A DNA stretch of 64,000 nt from Lunularia cruciata (lineage: Eukaryota; Streptophyta; Marchantiopsida; Lunulariales; Lunulariaceae), in assembly GCA_948567375.1 (NCBI GenBank), contig OX419762.1, forward strand, positions 33,620,608 through 33,684,607, written 5' to 3'. Position 1 is the stretch's first letter. Every line of letters starts with the position of its first letter. The position numbers and the translations under genes are program-made. Below the pieces are notes generated by a model. It was not told where the DNA came from. It did no database searches and saw nothing but the letters and a program-made list of their open reading frames with translations. This document shows, piece after piece, positions 47,030 through 58,523 of the stretch.

Positions 47030-47037
47030 TATAAAAA
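47030..47037 (+). promoter_or_regulatory. TATA box before the gLTR-5 gene
   Basis: TATAAAAA in a conserved context (GACTCTATAAAAAT), also at 55804-55811 in gLTR-7 and reversed at 52579-52586 in gLTR-6. It is only about 20 bp before the first ATG of the LTR gene, so a transcript from it would start at or just inside that codon. The real start could be a later Met, or the box may serve the retrotransposon RNA. Confidence 0.5.
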
Positions 47038-49201
47038 TAGGGCTAAAGATGAAGCAATGACAAGCAATTTTCCATTTCCATTAAGAAGTAGTCTTGCAAG
47101 AGATCGTGGGAAGGGAAGTAGAGTCAAAGACGCACTGGTGTGTCAAGAGGAAATCGAGAGAGTTAATCCGAGAATCAATAGGAAGAATAGTCTCTAGCCT
47201 AGAGTGGAAGAGAGAAAGATGGGAGGAAGGAAGAAGAACTCCAAATTTGTAGTGAGAAATCATGCGATTCGGAGGTTAGATGTGATCGCAAGAATTGAGG
47301 TCTTGAGCATGCGTTGGATCACATTCTTGGCATGGAACTAGAATGTTAGCTTTTTAGGGTTCATGACTGAGATCATCAAGAGTAAGTGTCTAGATGACCT
47401 TGAGGAAGAAGGGAAGAGAGGTAATCCAGCTTGCTGGACAGAGTTGGATTGGAGGTTAGTACTTGGGAGAGAAGCAGGCACAGAGCATGGTGCCACGTTC
47501 TTGGAGAAGGGAGAAGTAGCCAAAGAAACCCAAGAAGTGAGAGATGCCTTCTCTTCAAAGTGCACAAAGAATAGGTACAAAGTAGAGAGCTACAAGGATC
47601 CTATCAAGAGAGGGATTGTGAGTGCTCTAATGGTGATCTTGAAGCTGGAGAGAACAACTTATGTGATGAAGTACCAAGCGGAGTTCTTCCATAAGATGTT
47701 TGCAAGAGAGCCAATTAACTGGGCAAAGTGTCTTCATGGGAGGACGAGACAGATGGTGTGGAATTTGCGGGACAAGTTGCCTGCACATTACATTGTGCCG
47801 TTTGCAGCCCATTTTTATCTAGGGCTGAACTTGCTCAAGGCGGTGGAGCCTAAGAAGATGGTGTCGTATTTCCATCCCAACTTAAGAAGAGATGTTGATG
47901 CGGAGGAGCAGCAATACATTTAGATCAAGAGCAGTGATGAGTACTACGCGTAGATGAGGAAGAGTGTGCACTTGGAAGTGAGTACTCCAAAGTCGAAGAA
48001 GAGGAGTCAACAAGGAGAAGAAGAAGTAGAGAAAGCAAGACCTCGGAAGGCTAGAAGGGTAAACTTGAGGAAAGGAATGGTGGGAATCGTGTCATTAGAA
48101 GAAGAATCAGAAGGCAAAGCCAAGTGCAAGTCCAAAGATTCAGAGAGAGAGGAAGAACCTGAGTTCACACTATAGAGTGGAGACACAAGTAGTGATAGCA
48201 ACAATGGAGGGGAGATGACATCATTAGCCAAGGAAGAGGAAGCCAAGATGGAGATGGAGGAGAAAAGTAACTCAAAACTAGAAGACAAAGTTCTAGAGCA
48301 AGAGGAGAAGAGAGTTACCATTCAAAGAGAATTTTGTTCCAAACGGAAGGCAAAGTGTGGAGGGGGCCGAGTAAGGTAAGAGAAGAGGAGGATGGAAGTT
48401 TGGGGTGCAAAGAATCCATTCCTATAAGGCAACTATGGCTTAGAAGGCGAGTGTCGAGTGAGGAAGAGGTAAAGAAGGAGATAAGTCTACAAGTCGAGGT
48501 AATTCCGAGTGAAGGAGTAGAGTACATGTGGGAGGTTGTGTGCCCATTTTTAGTAAAGTTAGAGCATAGGAAGAAGGAAATGTAGTCAAAGTGCCCGAAG
48601 GTGAAGATTGTGTTGTAGGTGTTAGCTCGATTAGAAGAAGAGAACTTAGAATTAAGAAGAGTATAATCTGAGGTGAGGAAGAAAGGGAAGGACTACAAGT
48701 AGATGCAGTAGTACAAAATCAAGTGATTGAGAACTTGAGGAGAGAAGTGAGGAATAGGGAGGAACTAATAGAGTAGAATGTCATAGCGAGGGAAAGAAGT
48801 AGCTGAGTATGAAATCTTGAAGCAGCAGTTTGCTGATTTGAGATTAGAAATTATGCATGCTATGGCAAGAGTAGTAGAAAAAGAGCAAGAGCTTGATAGG
48901 GTGATGGAGAGTGTAGAGGAGAAGAAGCAGTTATGGCAAAGAGAGTTGACAGTGAGATATAGAGAGGAAGAAAGGTTGAGAGAGTTACTTTGCAATCAGG
49001 AGGAAAATATTGTGCAGAAGGAGAAGGAGAAGGAAGCTATGAAAGCCGAGTTCAAAGCGGAATTGGCAATGTACAGAGAAGATTGGCTTCCAGATCAAGA
49101 ATGGGACAGGAAGATGAGATTGGAGCCATTGAAGGAGATTGTGATCAAGATGAATGTGATGCAAAGTATAGAGGCCAGCGTGCGCATTGAAGAAATGAGA
49201 C

Positions 49202-52200
49202 TGTGACAACCCGACAAATATTACTTTTGCAGTAATCGGGTAAATTAAGTTTGTTCTCGCAGAGATACAAGTCAGAATTGGTCAAATACAAAGCAAAGTA
49301 ACAATTCTAGTTCTTCTTGGTTGCATCTTTAATCTCTCAAGTAGAAACCACACCCAAAAGAGAGTAACAAGCACTGATTCACAGTCTTGTCACGAATTAA
49401 CACTCCATAATCACAACTCCATCAAATCTTTCCAAACAATCTTGATTGTGATGATTCAGGCTCTCTCAAAAACGGCACTTCACTGCAAAACGACTTCACC
49501 TCAGAATTGTATTCCACCCCTCCACTGAAGGCACAACTTCCTCTATCAAAATTGCTTCACATCAACTTTGTACTGCACTCACAAATGCAAAATACTAGCA
49601 ACATTACAATTCCTCTCAGATCTGTCAAGGCATTGCTTTGATTGCACTTTACTCAAGATCAAACATACAAAATGAAGATCAAGGCTGCAGAATCCAACAT
49701 CCAACAAGCACATTGACTTGCACTTTGAATTTCTTTAAACACTCACAAACACAAACACAAACACAAAGTTGATACTCGGAATCAAGCTCAAGCAACGAGC
49801 ACTACTTCACAGCACTTTGCTTTATCTATTCTCAAAAATTATGAGCACTGAACAACATTTCTTTGCAAATGACACTCTTAAGTAGTGAACAAATCAACAA
49901 TTCTAACAACTATACCGTTCTACAACAACTTTTCTAACCTGGAGATCCGAAATGACAATGCACCTCTTCATATCTACCTCGATATCTCAAAATTGTTACT
50001 AGTCTGATCTGATGTCTACTTTGTCATCGGCTTTCAAACCTGAACCCAAAGTAAATTTACTTCCTACTACCCTTTCCTCGGGTTTCATATCTTCTACCAG
50101 ATCCAACAATTCTCTTTCTTGATCTGAAATTCCACTAGTGGATAATCTATCTAACTCCTTATCTTCTGACCCACTCTTCTCTAAGGTCTCCACCGGTAAT
50201 TCCAAAGACATTTGCACTCCTATATTATCTACTTCGGGTTTTGCTCTAACATCTTTTTGAAGTTTTTCTATTTCTATTTTCACTAAGTCTAATCTAATCA
50301 AAATGTTATCTTCTACCTCTAAGATCTTCCTGTCTACACAAGTTCTGAGACTAATTAACAAGGCATTCAAATCCGTGTCCTTCGCCTATCTTTGCCTCGT
50401 CTCCTGCACCAACAACTTCAACTCGTGCAGCCTTGTCTCTTCAATCCAAATGCTGGCCTTTGTACTTAACATTGCATTCATCCGGAGGCCTATCTCCTTC
50501 AAAGGCTCCAATATTGTCTTCCTTTCACATTCTCGATCCACAAGCCAGTCCTCCCTGTACATTGCCAACTCCACCTCAAACTCGGCTTTCACCGACTCCT
50601 CCTTCTCCTTCTGTACAACTCTCTCCTCCTGATTACGAAGTAACTCTCGTAATCTTTCTTCTTCTCTATATCATGTTGCCAACTCTTGTTGCCAGAGTTG
50701 CTTCTTCTCCTTGACACTCTCCATCACCCTATCGAGCTCCTGATCCTTTGCAGCTACTCTTGCCATAGCATGGATAACCTCTACTCTTGAATCAGCAAAC
50801 TGCTGCTTCAAGATCTCGTACTCCGCTACTTTCTCTCCCTTGCTATGTCACTCTTCTTCACAAGATCCTCTCAATAATGCACTTCTCTCTTCAGGTCTTC
50901 AATTACCCGACTTCTCACTACTGCCTCCGCTCACAGTACTTCTCTTTCCTCTTCATCTCGGGTTATACCCTTCTTCAACTCCGAGTTTTCTTCTTCTAGT
51001 CTTGCTAATACCTGCAACACAATCTTCACCTCTGGACAAGTCAACTGCATCTCCTTCTTCTTGTACTCTAGCTTTACTAACAATGGACACATAGCTTCTC
51101 GCAGGTACTCCACTCCATCACTGGCAACTACTTCAACCTGTGGAGTGATCTCCTTCTTTACCTCTTCTTCTCCCAATACTCGCCTTCTCCTCTACAGTAG
51201 TCATATCGGAATAGACGCCTCACTTCCCGAGCTTTTGTGTGCTTCTTCCTTCACTGTACTTGGACCCGCTTTGTACTTTGCCTTACGTCTCGAGCAAACT
51301 CCTCTCTGCACTGTGATCTTTTTCTCTTCGGGCTCAGTTACTTCATCTTCCAACTGTGTGTGGTCCTCGGCTTTGATTTCTTCCTACACTTCGTCTTCTT
51401 CTATAGCAGCTGGTGCCGATGCCATTTCTCCTCCTTCATCGCTATCGCTATTCGTATCTCCACTCTATAGCGTTAGCTCGGGCTCCTCCTCGTGTTCCGA
51501 GTCTTCAGTCTTAAGCTTGGCATCACCTTCCGAGTCTTCATCCTCTGACTCGATCACCACCATACCTCACCTTGGGTTACCTCTCCTGGTCTTCTAAGGT
51601 TTCTTTGTGTCTTCGGCTTTGCCCTGCCAACTTCTCTTCTTTGTATTCATGGTACTCACCTCAATCTCCACCTACTTCCCTGTCTTCATATAGTAGTCAT
51701 CGGTGCTCCTGATTTGCAAGATGTATTGTTGCTCCTCAACATTGACCTCCTTTTGCAAATCAAGATGGAAGTACGACACCATCCGAGTTCACTCCGCCAA
51801 GTTCAGCAAATTCAACCTGAGGTAGAAATGCGCTGCAAACAGCATGATGTAGTGTGGAGGCAATTTATCCCATAGATTCCACACCATTTGTCTCCTTCTC
51901 CCATGGAAACACCTTGCCCATTTAATTGGTTCTCTTGCAAATAACTTGTGAAAGAACACCGCTTGGTGTTTCATCACATACGTGGTTCTCTCTGGCTTTA
52001 GGATGGCCATCAGCGCACTCACAATTCCTCTCTTCACAGGGTCTTTGTAGCTCTCAACTTTGTACCCATTCTTTGTCCGCTTGGACGAGAATGCATCTCT
52101 CACCTCTTGAGTTTCTTGAGCTATCTCTCCCTTCTCCAAGAACGTGGCCCCCTGCTCCGAGCCTACTTCCTTCCGGAGTACAAGTCTCCAATCCGACTCT

Positions 52201-52973
52201 GTCCAGCGAACCGGATTTCCTCTCTTCTCTTCCTCCTCGGGTCCATCAAGACACTTGCTCTTGATGATTTCTATCATGAAACCTAGAAAGCTCACATTCC
52301 AGTTCCATGCCAAGAAAGTGATCCAAAGTTGGCTCAAGACTTTGATCCTAGCAATCACATCTAACCTCTGAATCACATGATTTCTCACTATGAATTCAGA
52401 GTTCTTCTTTCCTCCTCCCATCTCTTCTGCCTTCTCACTCTCTCTTGATTTCACTCTCGCGACTTCTCCCTTACACACTAACGCGATTCCAACTCTATAT
52501 CCCTTCCCACTATCACCTGCAAGATGACTTCTCAACGGCAAAGGAAAATTACTCGACATTTCATCATTGCAAGTTTGATTTTTATAGAGTTGCACTTTCT
52601 TTGTCTTTCTTCACTTTGAGTTTCTACAGAGAAATCACACCTCCTACATGCACCTGTCACTGTCAATCAACCTTTGTACGTATGGGCCGCCGGTTTTTGA
52701 ACGGTCCCTTCTTGAATTTCTCACCCCAACGAAAGGTTGTTATACTGTCTTTGCCTCGGGTTGAGCTCCTCCCAATACAAAGACACTTTACTTTAGGTTG
52801 TATGCTGACAGGGCATTTCTGAGTACTTTGCCTTATGACCCAAAGTCACTTTACTTTGGGTTTCATCCCGAAGACTCTTTTCTTTGCCTTCTTTGGCCAT
52901 ACATGCACAATTCGACTTCTCTATACACTTCTTCTTCTTTATTTTGAAAAAAACAAAAAATGTAGGCACCACA
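49202..52973 (-). mobile_element. gLTR-6: giant solo LTR nested in gLTR-5
   Basis: TGTGACAACCCG at 49202 to GGCACCACA at 52973, 3772 bp, reverse orientation. Flanks GAGAC (49197-49201) and AAGAT (52974-52978) differ by two transitions, consistent with decay of a 5-bp duplication. Its insertion is in the coding region of the gLTR-5 gene. Confidence 0.85.
49996..52559 (-). pseudogene. gLTR gene in gLTR-6 (best N-terminal copy)
   Basis: About 853 codons. Start chosen at 52559 ('MSSNFPLPLRSHLAGDSGKG') because gLTR-7 begins the same way. The first 257 codons are open to 51789: 'LWITFLAWNWNVSFLGFMIE', 'GNPVRWTESDWRLVL', 'YKVESYKDPVKRGIVSALMA', 'AVFFHKLFAREPIKWARCFH', 'HYIMLFAAHFYLRLNLL'. Then Ser/Glu/Asp-rich middle (51,650-51,190), coiled coil (51176-50386, e.g. 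'LARLEEENSELKKGI', 'AEYEILKQQFADSRVEVIHA', 'LKEIGLRMNAML'), and tail (50370-49999, 'LLISLRTCVDRKILEVEDN'). No signal peptide or membrane segment, so a nuclear or cytoplasmic protein is likely. Function unknown. Confidence 0.72.
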
Positions 52974-54210
52974 AAGATTGCACGAGTTGAAGTTGTTGGT
53001 GCAGGAGACGAGGAGGAGAAATACAAAGGAAAAAGACTTGAATGCCTTACTCATCAATCTAAGAACTTGTGTAGATAGAAAGATATTGGAGGTAGAAGAC
53101 AATATCACAATTAGATTAGACTTAGTAAAATTAGCGATAGATAAACTTTGGAAGGATGTCAGAGCAAAAGCCAAAGTAGATAACATAGGAGTGCAGATGT
53201 CTTTGGAGTTACCATCAGAGATATTGGAGAAGAGTGGGTTGGGAGATAAGGAGTTAGATAGATAACCCACTAGTGGAATTGCAGATTAGGAAAGAGAATT
53301 GTTAGAATTGGTAGAGGAATTAGGAGTTGTGAAACACAAGGATAGAGTAGTAGTGAGTGAATTTACTTCAGGATTGAAAGCCAAGGAGGAAGTAGACATC
53401 GGATCGGATTAGTAACAATTTTGAGATTTGAAGAGACAGATATGAAGAGGTGTATTGTCAGTTTGGATCTGCAGGTTAGAAGAGTTGTTGTAGAATGGTA
53501 TAGTTGTTAGAATTGTCGTTTGCTTCACTATTTAAGAGTGGCATTTGTAGGAAAATGTTGTTCAATGCTCATAATTTCTGAGAATAGATAAAGCAAAGTG
53601 ATGTGGAGCAGGCTCGTCGCTTGAGCTTGATTCCTAGTATCAACATTGTGTTTGTGTTTGTGAGTGTGTGGAGAATTTTGAAGTGCAAATCAATGTACTT
53701 GCTAGATGTTGGATTCCGCAACCTTGATCTTCACTCTATGTGTTTGATCTTTAATGTAGTGCAATTGAAGCAATGCCTTGACAGATCTAAGAGGAATTGT
53801 AGTGTTGGTAGTATTCTACATTTGTGAGTGCAGCGCAAAGTTGATGTGAAGCAATTTTGATCAAGGAAGTTGTGCCTTCAGTAGAGGAGTAGAACACAAT
53901 TCTAAGGCAAAGTTGTTTTGTAGTGAAGTGCCATTTTTGGGAGAGCCTGAATCATCATAATCAAGATTGTTTGGAAAGATTTGATGGAGTTTTGATTAAG
54001 GAGTGTTACTTCATAACGAGATTGCAAATCAATGCTTGCTACTCTCTTTTGGGTGTGGTTTCTACTTGAGAGATTAAAGACGCAACCAAGAAGAACTACA
54101 TTGTGACATTTGACTTTGTATTTTGACATTTCTGACTAGTATCTCTACAAGAACAAACTTTACTTACTTGATTACCACAAAAGTGATTTTTGCCAGGTTG
54201 TCACACCTAC

Positions 54211-55418
54211 GCTGCTCTGCCAAGCCAAGGCTCATAATCCAGGTCAAACAATTTAGGTCCATAGCCTGACCTAACACCTAATGCCTAGATGCCTCTAACC
54301 CTACTAGAACAACGGTAATACCAATGCAAAAACTATCGCCCGCTCTCTCTCATTAGCATTAGGCTCTACCAACTGCTATAACTATGAGTCCCAAACAATT
54401 TCAGGTCCTCCTTCTCAAAAAGCATGAGAGCATGGGAAATTCATGATTGTAGGAAATGGGGCTCTAGGCTATCCAACTAGGTTCACCACTACCATAGGTG
54501 ATCTATTAGCCACTACTACTGTCTGAGACTTACACCCAACATCCAAGACATCATCAACAAGGATATGGTCAAGTCATTGAATCCCATTATAAGCACAGTG
54601 TAAAACCTCTCTAGGTAAGAGATTCATCCACCAAAGACAAAGACAATGAGCCCATGATCCCACTCTGGCTGTATCTAACAATACAACAGGTCCTATCTAA
54701 CAATGGACCTAATGTGTACTCACCACCACTTTGGTGCGAGAATCACCCATCAAAGGAACATTCTCTAAAAGGTAAGCTGGAGAAATGGACTAATGAACCT
54801 AGAGATGTCACAGTATCTGTAACATCTCCCAAAACACACTAGAACAAGGATCTTGAAGACCCAAACCTTGGCCCGCACGTGTATGTCCTTGACATGGCCA
54901 TCCAAAAATCACCAAGAGAATAGGCCCATGTTTCTCCAGATCATGCGCCCCTAGTAAGGAAATATTTGCTGGTAGGGCCTTTTGGTAACCTCCGACTGTT
55001 GACATCGGTAATAATTCTGGATACCAATAAGCCAAGTGTGCCATATGATGTAGAAAGACTTGCCTAGCAATCTCATCTCTCTCTACATACAAGTACCTCT
55101 GTACTTGTATACCCGCCTGTAATACCGCAGCTAGTCCGGTGCTAATCCCACCAAACAACTCCAATAGACATATCTCCTCTATTGGATACTGCCAAGCAAT
55201 GAGTGTGGTATCCAGAGGTGTCAAAGTAATTGACTCTAGAGGCTCATCCTCACACTCATCTCTTGATGGTACAAAGGCTCCACTCCAAGCCTGTTGCACC
55301 AATTGATCTGCATGCTGTTGTAACGCCTCCTCTAAACTCCACAATAGAACATCCGAGGTAAATGGAAAAATCCCACTTGTACATTAAATCCGAGTGATCT
55401 CCTCTGGTACTAGAGTAT
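54211..55418 (-). pseudogene. Ret-A copy 3 C5 cytosine DNA methyltransferase-like domain
   Basis: The 178-codon frame 54808-55344 carries motif I 'LLELFGGISTGLAAVLQAG' (residues 60-78, SAM binding), an acidic 'YVERDE' (residues 86-91, motif II-like), and motif IV 'FGWPCQGHTRAGQGLGLQDP' with the candidate catalytic Cys151 (54892-54894). After one in-frame stop the same frame continues with motif VI 'LENVPLMGD' (ENV at 54757-54765), then 'GSWAHCLCLWWMNLLP' (motif VIII-like, with Arg positions now Cys) and, past a frameshift, 'LVEPNANERERA' (54,343-54,380). Such enzymes methylate cytosine in DNA; in an element it could mark its own copies. Position between protease and RT is shared with copy 1. 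By eye closest to DNMT3/DRM-type domains; a phylogeny would settle it. Confidence 0.85.
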
Positions 55419-55830
55419 TGTGGTACCCACATTTTTTGTTTATTTTGAAATGGAGAAGAAGAAGTATATAGAGAAGTTGGATTCCGCCTGTATGGCCAAA
55501 GAAGGCAAAGAAAAGAGTCTTTGGGATGAAACCCGAGGTAAAGTAGCTTCGGGTCATAAGGCAAAGTACTTGGACTTGCCCTGTCAGCATACAACCCAAA
55601 GTAAGGAGTCTTCGTATTGGGGGGAGCTCAACCCAAGACAAAGATAGTGTAACAACCTTTCTTTGGGGCAAGAAATTCAAGAAGGGATCGTTCAAAACCG
55701 GCGGCCATACGCATGAAGTACAATTGACAGTGACAAGCGCATGCAAGTGGTGTGATTTCTTGGTAGAAACTTGAATTGAAGAGAGACGAAGAAGGCATGA
55801 CTCTATAAAAATTGGGCTAATGACAAAGCA

Positions 55831-58397
55831 ATGTCAAGCAATTTTCCTTTGCCGTTGAGGAGTCGTCCTGCAAGAGATCGTGGGAAGGGAAGTAGAGTTG
55901 AAGACACGCTAGTGTGTAGAGGAGGATTCAAGAGAGTGAAACCAAGAGACAATGAGGAAGCAGGAAAGATGGAAGGAGGAAAAAAGTACTCCAAATTTTC
56001 AGTGCAAAATCATGCAATTCGGAGGTTAGATGTGATTGTGAGAATCAAAGTCTTGAGCCGACTTTGGATCACATTCTTGGCATGGAATTGGAATGTAAGT
56101 TTTCCAAGTTTCATGACTGAGATAATCGAGAGTAAGTGTCTTGATGGCCCCAAGGAAGAGGGGAAGAGAGGAAATCCGGCTTGCTAGACAGAATTGGATT
56201 GGAGATTAGTGCTCGGAAGAGAGGCAAGAGCGGAGCAAGTGCCACATTCTTGGGGAAGGGAGAGGTAGCCAAAGAAACCCAAGAAGTGAGGGATGCTTTC
56301 TCTTCAAAGAGAACAAAGAATGGGTATAAGGTCGAGAGTTACAAAGATCCAGTGAAGAGAGGGATCGTGAGTGCTCTCATGGCAATCCTGAAGCCGGAGA
56401 GGATGACTTATGTGATGAAACACCAAGCGGTGTTCTTCCATAAGATGTTTGCAGGAGAACCTATCAACTGAGCGAGGTGCTTCCATGGGAGGACAAGACA
56501 GATGGTGTGGAATTTGTGGGATAAGTCACCTCCACACTACATTGTGTCATTTGAAGCACATTTCTACCTCGGGTTGAATTTGCTCAATTCAGCGGAGCGC
56601 AATAGAATGGTGTCTTACTTCCATCCCAACTTGAGAAGAGAAGTTGACACGGAGGAGCAACAATACATTCAAATCCAAAGCACGGATGAGTACTATGCGC
56701 AGACATGCAAGAGCGTGGGGGTAGAAGTGAGTACTCCAAAGTCAAAGAAGCGGAGTCGACAAGGAGAAGGCAAAGACATGGAGAAGACAAGACCTCGGAA
56801 GACCAGGAGAGGAAACCCAAGGAGAGGCATAGTGGTGATCAAGTCATCAGAGGAAGACTTGGAAGGCAAAGCCGAGTGCAAGTCCAAAGACTCGAAACAC
56901 AAGGAAGAACCAGAGCTCATACTGCAAAGTGGAGATACAAGTAGCGATAGTGATGAAGGTGGGGAGATGATGTCGGTACCTGCTGCCAAAGAAGAAGAAG
57001 TTTGGGTGGAGCTCAAAGAAGAAAATAATGCAAAGTTGGAGGATGAGGTACCCGAGCCAAAGGAGAGGAAGTTTACAATTCAGAGAGGAGTATGGTCAAG
57101 ATGCAAGGCAAAGTGTGAAGCAGGTCTGAGCAAGGCAAAGGAAGAGGCAAATGCTAGCTCAAGGAGTGAAGCGTCTTTCCGATACAACGACTACAGAGAA
57201 GAAAGCAAGTATTGGGTGAAGAAGAGGTAAAGAAGGAGATCTCTATGCAAGGGGAAGTAGGTGCAAGTGATGGAGTGGAGTACCTACAAGAAATTGTGTG
57301 CCCGTTGTTGGTGAAGTTAGAGCACAAGAAGAAGGAGATGCAGTCAACATGTCCAGAGGTGAAGACTGTGTTGCAAGTTTTGGCAAGACTGGAAGAAGAG
57401 AACTCGGAGTTGAAGAAGAGTATAACCTGAGGCAAGGAGGAAAAGGAAGTACTGCGAGGGGATGCAGTAGTACAGAGTCAAGTTATTGAGGACTTGAAGA
57501 GAGAAGCGAGGTATCGAGAAGAACTTGTAAAGAAGAGTGACATAGCAAGGGAGAGACAAGTAGTAGAGTATGAAATCTTGAAGCAGCAGTTTGCTAATTC
57601 TAGACTAGAAATTATCCATGCTATGGCAAGGGTAGCAGAGAAGGAACAAGAACTCAATAGAGTGATGGAGAGTGTAGAAGAGAAGCAATTGTGGTAGCAG
57701 GAGTTGACAGTGAGATATAGGGAAGAAGAGCGATTACGAGAGTAATTTCGTAATCAAGAAGAGAAGTTTGTGCAAAAGGAGAAGGAGAAAGAAACTGTGA
57801 AAGCCAAGTTTGAGGTAGAGTTGGCAATGTACAAGGAAGATTGGCTTGCAGATCGGGAGCGTGAAAGGAAGATGAGATTGGAGCCATTGAAGGAGATCGT
57901 AATCAAGATGAATGCGATGCTGAGTACAAAAGCCAGTGTTTGTATTGAAGAGACAAGGCTGCACGAGTTGAAGAAGTTGGTGCAGGAGATGAGGAGGAGA
58001 CATGCAAAGGATACAGACTTGAATGCTCTGTTAATTAGTCTTAGAACTTGGGTAGATAGAAAGATATTGGAGGTCGAAGACAATATCACAATTAGATTAG
58101 ATCTAGTGAAGTTAGAGAAAGATAAACTTCGGAAAGATGTTAGAGCCAAACTCGAAGTAGATGAAATAGGAGTGCAAATGTCTTTGGAGTTACCATTTGA
58201 GACATTAAAGAAGAGTGGGTCAGCAGATAAGGAGTTAGATAGATTACCCACTAGTGAAATTTTAGATAAGGAAAGAGATATTAGATTTGGTAGAAGATGT
58301 AGGAGTTATGAAACCCGAGGACAAAGTAGTAGGAAGTACAGTTACTTCAGGATTGGGTTTGAAAGCCGAGGAAGAAGTAGACATCGGATCGGATTAG
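55831..58397 (+). pseudogene. gLTR gene in gLTR-7
   Basis: About 855 codons in several frames. N-terminal domain 55831-56187 and 56181-56471 ('MSSNFPLPLRSRPARDRGKG', 'LWITFLAWNWNVSFPSFM', 'VESYKDPVKRGIVSALMAIL'). 56502-57230 continues it ('YFHPNLRREVDTEEQQYIQ') into a Lys/Arg cluster ('STPKSKKRSRQGEGKDMEK') and then a Glu/Ser/Asp-rich stretch. 57212-57697 and 57770-58397 form a long coiled coil ('LLVKLEHKKKEMQSTC', 'EILKQQFANSRLEIIHAMAR') ending 'EEEVDIGSD'. The basic cluster could be a nuclear localisation signal. Two or three frameshifts and a few stops. No recognised homologue. Confidence 0.72.
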
Positions 58398-58515
58398 AAA
58401 CCAATTTGAGATTTAAATAGGCAGATATGAAGAGGTGCATTGTCATTTCAGATTTGCAGGTTTGTAGAGTCATTAGGAAGAGGTATCTTAGGAAGATAAC
58501 TGTTGATTGTTTCAC

Positions 58516-58523
58516 TATTTAAT
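58516..58523 (+). promoter_or_regulatory. Second TATA-like box of the giant LTR
   Basis: TATTTAAT in a context conserved among copies (CACTATTTAAGAGTGGCATTTGCAG-like; also 11934, 18999 and 60441). It lies about 680 bp before the LTR end, downstream of the gene, a normal distance for the promoter of the genomic retrotransposon RNA. Confidence 0.5.

Larger units (their letters stand above)
47057..53412 (+). pseudogene. gLTR gene in gLTR-5, split by gLTR-6
   Basis: Start 'MTSNFPFPLRSSLARDRGKG' at 47057. 47363-47923: conserved domain ('KRGNPACWTELDWRLVLG', 'YKVESYKDPIKRGIVSALM', 'EFFHKMFAREPINWAKCLHG', 'VPFAAHFYLGLNLL', 'YFHPNLRRDVDAEEQQYI'). 47954-48330: Lys/Arg then Glu-rich middle. 48334-49201: coiled coil. 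After the nested insertion it resumes at 52978 'LHELKLLVQETRRR' and runs to 'VDIGSD' at 53412. gLTR-6 sits exactly within the codon run 'MRL / HELKLL', and both halves read on in register with the other copies. A few stops remain. No known family. Confidence 0.72.
46650..54205 (+). mobile_element. gLTR-5: giant solo LTR containing nested gLTR-6
   Basis: TGTGGTACCC at 46650 and GTTGTCACA ending at 54205, flanked by a perfect CCTAC duplication (46645-46649 and 54206-54210). Without gLTR-6 and its duplication the length is about 3.78 kb. The gene is on the plus strand. Confidence 0.9.

Noticed and set aside
51061-51597. 178-codon Ser-rich frame on the plus strand
   Set aside because: It is the antisense of the Glu/Asp-rich middle of the gLTR-6 gene; such regions make long Ser-rich shadows.
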